Shown: positions 58,908 through 64,000 of the stretch, in pieces
Numbering within the stretch: position 1 is the stretch's first letter
Layout: each line of letters opens with the position of its first letter
Origin: Odontocerum albicorne
Lineage: Eukaryota > Arthropoda > Insecta > Trichoptera > Odontoceridae
Reading direction: 5' to 3'
NCBI GenBank assembly: GCA_949825065.1
Contig: OX463842.1
Span: forward strand, 6,475,723 to 6,539,722
DNA: 64,000 nt
The notes under the pieces: generated by a model
What the model saw: the letters and a program-made list of their open reading frames with translations, nothing else
The model's database searches: none
What the model was told of the DNA's origin: nothing
Made by a program: the position numbers and the translations under genes

Positions 58908-59488
58908 AATACTTGATTTTGTAAAGAATGTCGACGAAAATCTTTCATGAATATATTGACTTATTAGCAATTTCAACGCTAGCCCGTTGGATTCATCTCG
59001 ACCGTAACGTAAACACCGCGCGCTAGACATGCGTCTCGCGTACGCTTATGTTTTCAACAGTTCGCTTTCCGTCGGCTTTGGATTCGGTAATGTTCGGGTC
59101 GCGGTGCCATGTTTATCAATGCGGAGCAATATTTCATTTATTTTTATTGAGTAAAATACGTTAACGACGGCAGTCGTCTCTTCTATCAATATTATTTTTT
59201 GCCATTTTTTTTTTTAAATTTAACTATCTCGTACATATTTATTCTTATGACAATAAAATAAAAATCTCTCTTTTTTTTGTAAATTGATTGACACATTTTG
59301 AATCATTATTTACGGTGTCCGTGTAAATCGTCGTCATTTTAGCAGATTTTTTTTGACATTCTTTCGATACACTTATCGTGTAGAGTCAAGGTTTGCATAA
59401 AATATTTAAAAAAAAATGTAATAAGTCTCTTGAGTACATTGGTTATCATAAATTATTTCAGCCGTCGGCTTTCGTCCTTATCATTATC

Positions 59489-59964
59489 CTAATACAATTT
59501 AATTTTTTTTGTAGCCATTGCCATGTCATTTCTGTTGTCGTTTACCCTTTTTCCGAATCGGCGTCCTGTCCCGGCGTAAGATTTGAAGATAGCCGGTCCC
59601 TCCGCCGATGCGTCGTACACTGTAGGGCGATTGATCGAGGCGCGTTTCATCTTGCGCAGTCTCGTTCTCAGCACCCTGTCTCCCTTGATGACGTTCCTCC
59701 AGGCGTCGTTCACTTTCGAGGCGGCCAGCAGTGAATCTCCGTCGAGTTTTCTGTGAACAAAAGAAACATAATTATAAGTTACATGTCAGGATAAAATTAA
59801 CAAAAAATATACATGAATTAAAACCAAATCCTTCGCATACTATACGATGCGTCGGTATAAAAAACTTACCTGAAGATCATCGAAGTAATCTCTGCGGGCA
59901 ATCTGGCGACCATGTCGCGCATGTCGTACACCATCACGCACAATAAGGAGAAAAATGAATCCAT
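59489..59964 (-). CDS. F-box-only protein, array copy 34
   Basis: Exons 59964-59870 and 59750-59489. Majority protein. The 3' poly-T run is shortened, giving 1,057-bp spacing to copy 33. Confidence 0.85.
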
Positions 59965-60547
59965 AATACTTGATTTTGTAAAGAATGTCTACGAAAATCT
60001 TTCATGAATATATTGACTTATTAGCAATTTCAACGCTAGCCCGTTGGATTCATCTCGACCGTAACGTAAACACCGCGCGCTAGACATGCGTCTCGCGTAC
60101 GCTTATGTTTTCAACAGTTCGCTTTCCGTCGGCTTTGGATTCGGTAATGTTCGGGTCGCGGTGCCATGTTTATCAATGCGGAGCAATACTTCATTTATTT
60201 TTATTGAGTAAAATACGTTAACGACGGTAGTCGTCTCTTCTATCAATATTATTTTTTGCCATTTTTTTTTCAAAATTTAACTATCTCGTACATATTTATT
60301 CTTATGACAATAAAATAAAAATCTCTCTTTTTTTTTGTAAATTGATTGACACATTTTGAATCATTATTTACGGTGTCCGTGTAAATCGTCGTCATTTTAG
60401 CAGATTTTTTTTTTGACATTCTTTCGATACACTTATCGTGTAGAGTCAAGGTTTGCATAAAATATTTAAAAAAAATGTAATAAGTCTCTTGAGTACATTG
60501 GTTATCATAAATTATTTCAGCCGTCGGCTTTCGTCCTTATCATTATC

Positions 60548-61023
60548 CTAATACAATTTAATTTTTTTTGTAGCCATTGCCATGTCATTTCTGTTGTCGT
60601 TTACCCTTTTTCCGAATCGGCGTCCTGTCCCGGCGTAAGATTTGAAGATAGCCGGTCCCTCCGCCGATGCGTCGTACACTGTAGGGCGATTGATCGAGGC
60701 GCGTTTCATCTTGCGCAGTCTCGTTCTCAGCACCCTGTCTCCCTTGATGACGTTCCTCCAGGCGTCGTTCACTTTCGAGGCGGCCAGCAGTGAATCTCCG
60801 TCGAGTTTTCTGTGAACAAAAGAAACATAATTATAAGTTACATGTCAGGATAAAATTAACAAAAAATATACATGAATTAAAACCAAATCCTTCGCATACT
60901 ATACGATGCGTCGGTATAAAAAACTTACCTGAAGATCATCGAAGTAATCTCTGCGGGCAATCTGGCGACCATGTCGCGCATGTCGTACACCATCACGCAC
61001 AATAAGGAGAAAAATGAATCCAT
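60548..61023 (-). CDS. F-box-only protein, array copy 35
   Basis: Exons 61023-60929 and 60809-60548. First of four units (35-38) that I cannot tell apart except for the exon-1 deletion of copy 37. They share GCAATACTTC, GACGGTAGTC and a shortened A-run near the 3' end. Confidence 0.85.
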
Positions 61024-61606
61024 AATACTTGATTTTGTAAAGAATGTCTACGAAAATCTTTCATGAATATATTGACTTATTAGCAATTTCAACGCTAGCC
61101 CGTTGGATTCATCTCGACCGTAACGTAAACACCGCGCGCTAGACATGCGTCTCGCGTACGCTTATGTTTTCAACAGTTCGCTTTCCGTCGGCTTTGGATT
61201 CGGTAATGTTCGGGTCGCGGTGCCATGTTTATCAATGCGGAGCAATACTTCATTTATTTTTATTGAGTAAAATACGTTAACGACGGTAGTCGTCTCTTCT
61301 ATCAATATTATTTTTTGCCATTTTTTTTTCAAAATTTAACTATCTCGTACATATTTATTCTTATGACAATAAAATAAAAATCTCTCTTTTTTTTTGTAAA
61401 TTGATTGACACATTTTGAATCATTATTTACGGTGTCCGTGTAAATCGTCGTCATTTTAGCAGATTTTTTTTTTGACATTCTTTCGATACACTTATCGTGT
61501 AGAGTCAAGGTTTGCATAAAATATTTAAAAAAAATGTAATAAGTCTCTTGAGTACATTGGTTATCATAAATTATTTCAGCCGTCGGCTTTCGTCCTTATC
61601 ATTATC

Positions 61607-62082
61607 CTAATACAATTTAATTTTTTTTGTAGCCATTGCCATGTCATTTCTGTTGTCGTTTACCCTTTTTCCGAATCGGCGTCCTGTCCCGGCGTAAGAT
61701 TTGAAGATAGCCGGTCCCTCCGCCGATGCGTCGTACACTGTAGGGCGATTGATCGAGGCGCGTTTCATCTTGCGCAGTCTCGTTCTCAGCACCCTGTCTC
61801 CCTTGATGACGTTCCTCCAGGCGTCGTTCACTTTCGAGGCGGCCAGCAGTGAATCTCCGTCGAGTTTTCTGTGAACAAAAGAAACATAATTATAAGTTAC
61901 ATGTCAGGATAAAATTAACAAAAAATATACATGAATTAAAACCAAATCCTTCGCATACTATACGATGCGTCGGTATAAAAAACTTACCTGAAGATCATCG
62001 AAGTAATCTCTGCGGGCAATCTGGCGACCATGTCGCGCATGTCGTACACCATCACGCACAATAAGGAGAAAAATGAATCCAT
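61607..62082 (-). CDS. F-box-only protein, array copy 36
   Basis: Exons 62082-61988 and 61868-61607. Majority protein, apparently identical to copy 35 through the whole 1,059-bp unit. Confidence 0.85.
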
Positions 62083-62665
62083 AATACTTGATTTTGTAAA
62101 GAATGTCTACGAAAATCTTTCATGAATATATTGACTTATTAGCAATTTCAACGCTAGCCCGTTGGATTCATCTCGACCGTAACGTAAACACCGCGCGCTA
62201 GACATGCGTCTCGCGTACGCTTATGTTTTCAACAGTTCGCTTTCCGTCGGCTTTGGATTCGGTAATGTTCGGGTCGCGGTGCCATGTTTATCAATGCGGA
62301 GCAATACTTCATTTATTTTTATTGAGTAAAATACGTTAACGACGGTAGTCGTCTCTTCTATCAATATTATTTTTTGCCATTTTTTTTTCAAAATTTAACT
62401 ATCTCGTACATATTTATTCTTATGACAATAAAATAAAAATCTCTCTTTTTTTTTGTAAATTGATTGACACATTTTGAATCATTATTTACGGTGTCCGTGT
62501 AAATCGTCGTCATTTTAGCAGATTTTTTTTTTGACATTCTTTCGATACACTTATCGTGTAGAGTCAAGGTTTGCATAAAATATTTAAAAAAAATGTAATA
62601 AGTCTCTTGAGTACATTGGTTATCATAAATTATTTCAGCCGTCGGCTTTCGTCCTTATCATTATC

Positions 62666-63111
62666 CTAATACAATTTAATTTTTTTTGTAGCCATTGCCA
62701 TGTCATTTCTGTTGTCGTTTACCCTTTTTCCGAATCGGCGTCCTGTCCCGGCGTAAGATTTGAAGATAGCCGGTCCCTCCGCCGATGCGTCGTACACTGT
62801 AGGGCGATTGATCGAGGCGCGTTTCATCTTGCGCAGTCTCGTTCTCAGCACCCTGTCTCCCTTGATGACGTTCCTCCAGGCGTCGTTCACTTTCGAGGCG
62901 GCCAGCAGTGAATCTCCGTCGAGTTTTCTGTGAACAAAAGAAACATAATTATAAGTTACATGTCAGGATAAAATTAACAAAAAATATACATGAATTAAAA
63001 CCAAATCCTTCGCATACTATACGATGCGTCGGTATAAAAAACTTACCTGAAGATCATCGAAGTAATCTCTGCGGGCAATCGGGCGCACAATAAGGAGAAA
63101 AATGAATCCAT
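62666..63111 (-). CDS. F-box protein, array copy 37, in-frame exon-1 deletion
   Basis: Exons 63111-63047 (65 nt instead of 95) and 62927-62666. Thirty bases are missing around 63081-63085, where GGGCAATC is followed directly by GGGCGCACAA. The deletion stays in frame and removes ten residues, joining LLC to ARLPAE. The hydrophobic/acidic segment before the F-box is lost, while the F-box and tail are intact. The predicted product is 108 residues. Confidence 0.82.
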
Positions 63112-63694
63112 AATACTTGATTTTGTAAAGAATGTCTACGAAAATCTTTCATGAATATATTGACTTATTAGCAATTTCAACGCTAGCCCGTTGGATTCAT
63201 CTCGACCGTAACGTAAACACCGCGCGCTAGACATGCGTCTCGCGTACGCTTATGTTTTCAACAGTTCGCTTTCCGTCGGCTTTGGATTCGGTAATGTTCG
63301 GGTCGCGGTGCCATGTTTATCAATGCGGAGCAATACTTCATTTATTTTTATTGAGTAAAATACGTTAACGACGGTAGTCGTCTCTTCTATCAATATTATT
63401 TTTTGCCATTTTTTTTTCAAAATTTAACTATCTCGTACATATTTATTCTTATGACAATAAAATAAAAATCTCTCTTTTTTTTTGTAAATTGATTGACACA
63501 TTTTGAATCATTATTTACGGTGTCCGTGTAAATCGTCGTCATTTTAGCAGATTTTTTTTTTGACATTCTTTCGATACACTTATCGTGTAGAGTCAAGGTT
63601 TGCATAAAATATTTAAAAAAAATGTAATAAGTCTCTTGAGTACATTGGTTATCATAAATTATTTCAGCCGTCGGCTTTCGTCCTTATCATTATC

Positions 63695-64000
63695 CTAATA
63701 CAATTTAATTTTTTTTGTAGCCATTGCCATGTCATTTCTGTTGTCGTTTACCCTTTTTCCGAATCGGCGTCCTGTCCCGGCGTAAGATTTGAAGATAGCC
63801 GGTCCCTCCGCCGATGCGTCGTACACTGTAGGGCGATTGATCGAGGCGCGTTTCATCTTGCGCAGTCTCGTTCTCAGCACCCTGTCTCCCTTGATGACGT
63901 TCCTCCAGGCGTCGTTCACTTTCGAGGCGGCCAGCAGTGAATCTCCGTCGAGTTTTCTGTGAACAAAAGAAACATAATTATAAGTTACATGTCAGGATAA
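63695..64000 (-). CDS. F-box-only protein, array copy 38, cut by the window end
   Basis: Exon 2 (63956-63695) is complete with the majority sequence. The acceptor and the start of the intron are visible, but exon 1 would lie beyond 64000. The array therefore continues to the right. Confidence 0.8.

Larger units (their letters stand above)
23376..64000 (-). repeat. Tandem array of about 1,059-bp units, each an F-box gene
   Basis: Thirty-eight gene-bearing units follow one another head to tail, all with the gene on the minus strand, plus a scrambled unit at the left edge. Stop-codon-to-stop-codon spacing is 1,056-1,060 bp for nearly all. Exceptions are 1,210, 1,234, 1,049 and 1,029 bp, each explained by a specific duplication or deletion. 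Units differ by a few substitutions and by poly-T/poly-A length changes, so identity is in the high nineties of percent by eye. In gene orientation each unit has a CG-rich upstream part, a TATA-like site, a 95-nt exon, a 119-nt intron, a 262-nt exon, a 3' region with AATAAA about 250 nt after the stop, and a short AT-rich spacer. The array runs past the window end, so the true copy number is larger. Confidence 0.97.

Noticed and set aside
23376..64000. Ordinary non-coding satellite or rDNA/histone-type cluster
   Set aside because: Every unit has a spliced open frame with an F-box signature. No rRNA, histone or 5S text is present.
23376..64000. Pure assembly artefact
   Set aside because: Units carry private substitutions, distinct indels and structured higher-order repeats, which a simple looped assembly would not produce. 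Copy number at the right end may still be misjudged.

Overview
The window is AT-rich nuclear DNA of an animal, most likely an insect. It has spliced gene models, polyadenylation signals, mariner (DD34D) transposases, non-LTR retrotransposon 3' ends, tRNA-derived SINE-like pieces and hairpin MITEs. Nothing in it looks bacterial or organellar. I cannot name the species.

Positions 1 to about 23,370 are a transposon graveyard with one apparent host exon. A 28-bp minisatellite is split by an internally deleted mariner (913-1833). Two TA-flanked hairpin MITEs follow (2303-2459, 3375-3606). A non-autonomous hAT-like element (about 4681-6395) carries a nested, nearly intact 1,288-bp mariner (4834-6121) whose transposase is broken only at a poly-T run. 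At least four fragments of one LINE family lie at 6.4-12.9 kb, two of them as a large inverted pair. A third mariner relic is at 13.43-14.37 kb, and several remnants of reverse-transcriptase C-terminal regions lie at 14.4-18.8 kb. The only non-mobile coding sequence here is at 16202-16950, apparently the terminal exon of an unrecognised gene with a TPR-like C-terminal half. A 22-bp minisatellite with a GTGATAATCAC palindrome core occupies 19706-20266.

From about 23,376 to the window end (40.6 kb, continuing beyond it) lies one head-to-tail tandem array with a unit of about 1,059 bp. Every unit carries the same minus-strand two-exon gene: a 95-nt exon 1, a 119-nt intron with GT/AG borders and a 262-nt exon 2. 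It encodes a 118-residue protein whose residues 22-60 match the F-box consensus, followed by a short basic tail and no recognisable substrate-binding domain. I count 38 copies plus one scrambled edge copy. Almost all keep the frame and splice sites. Exceptions and structural variants are one nonsense copy (R96*), one in-frame 10-residue deletion, one exon-1 duplication, one fused N-terminal duplication and one intron deletion. Nested 2-unit and 3-unit higher-order repeats show ongoing unequal exchange or conversion.

F-box proteins bridge Skp1 to SCF ubiquitin ligases. An array of dozens of F-box-only genes could be a dosage amplifier, a Skp1 titrator, or a selfish or silenced multicopy locus comparable in layout to Drosophila Stellate. 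That functional reading is inference; the gene structure and repetition are directly visible. This array is the candidate undescribed system in the window.
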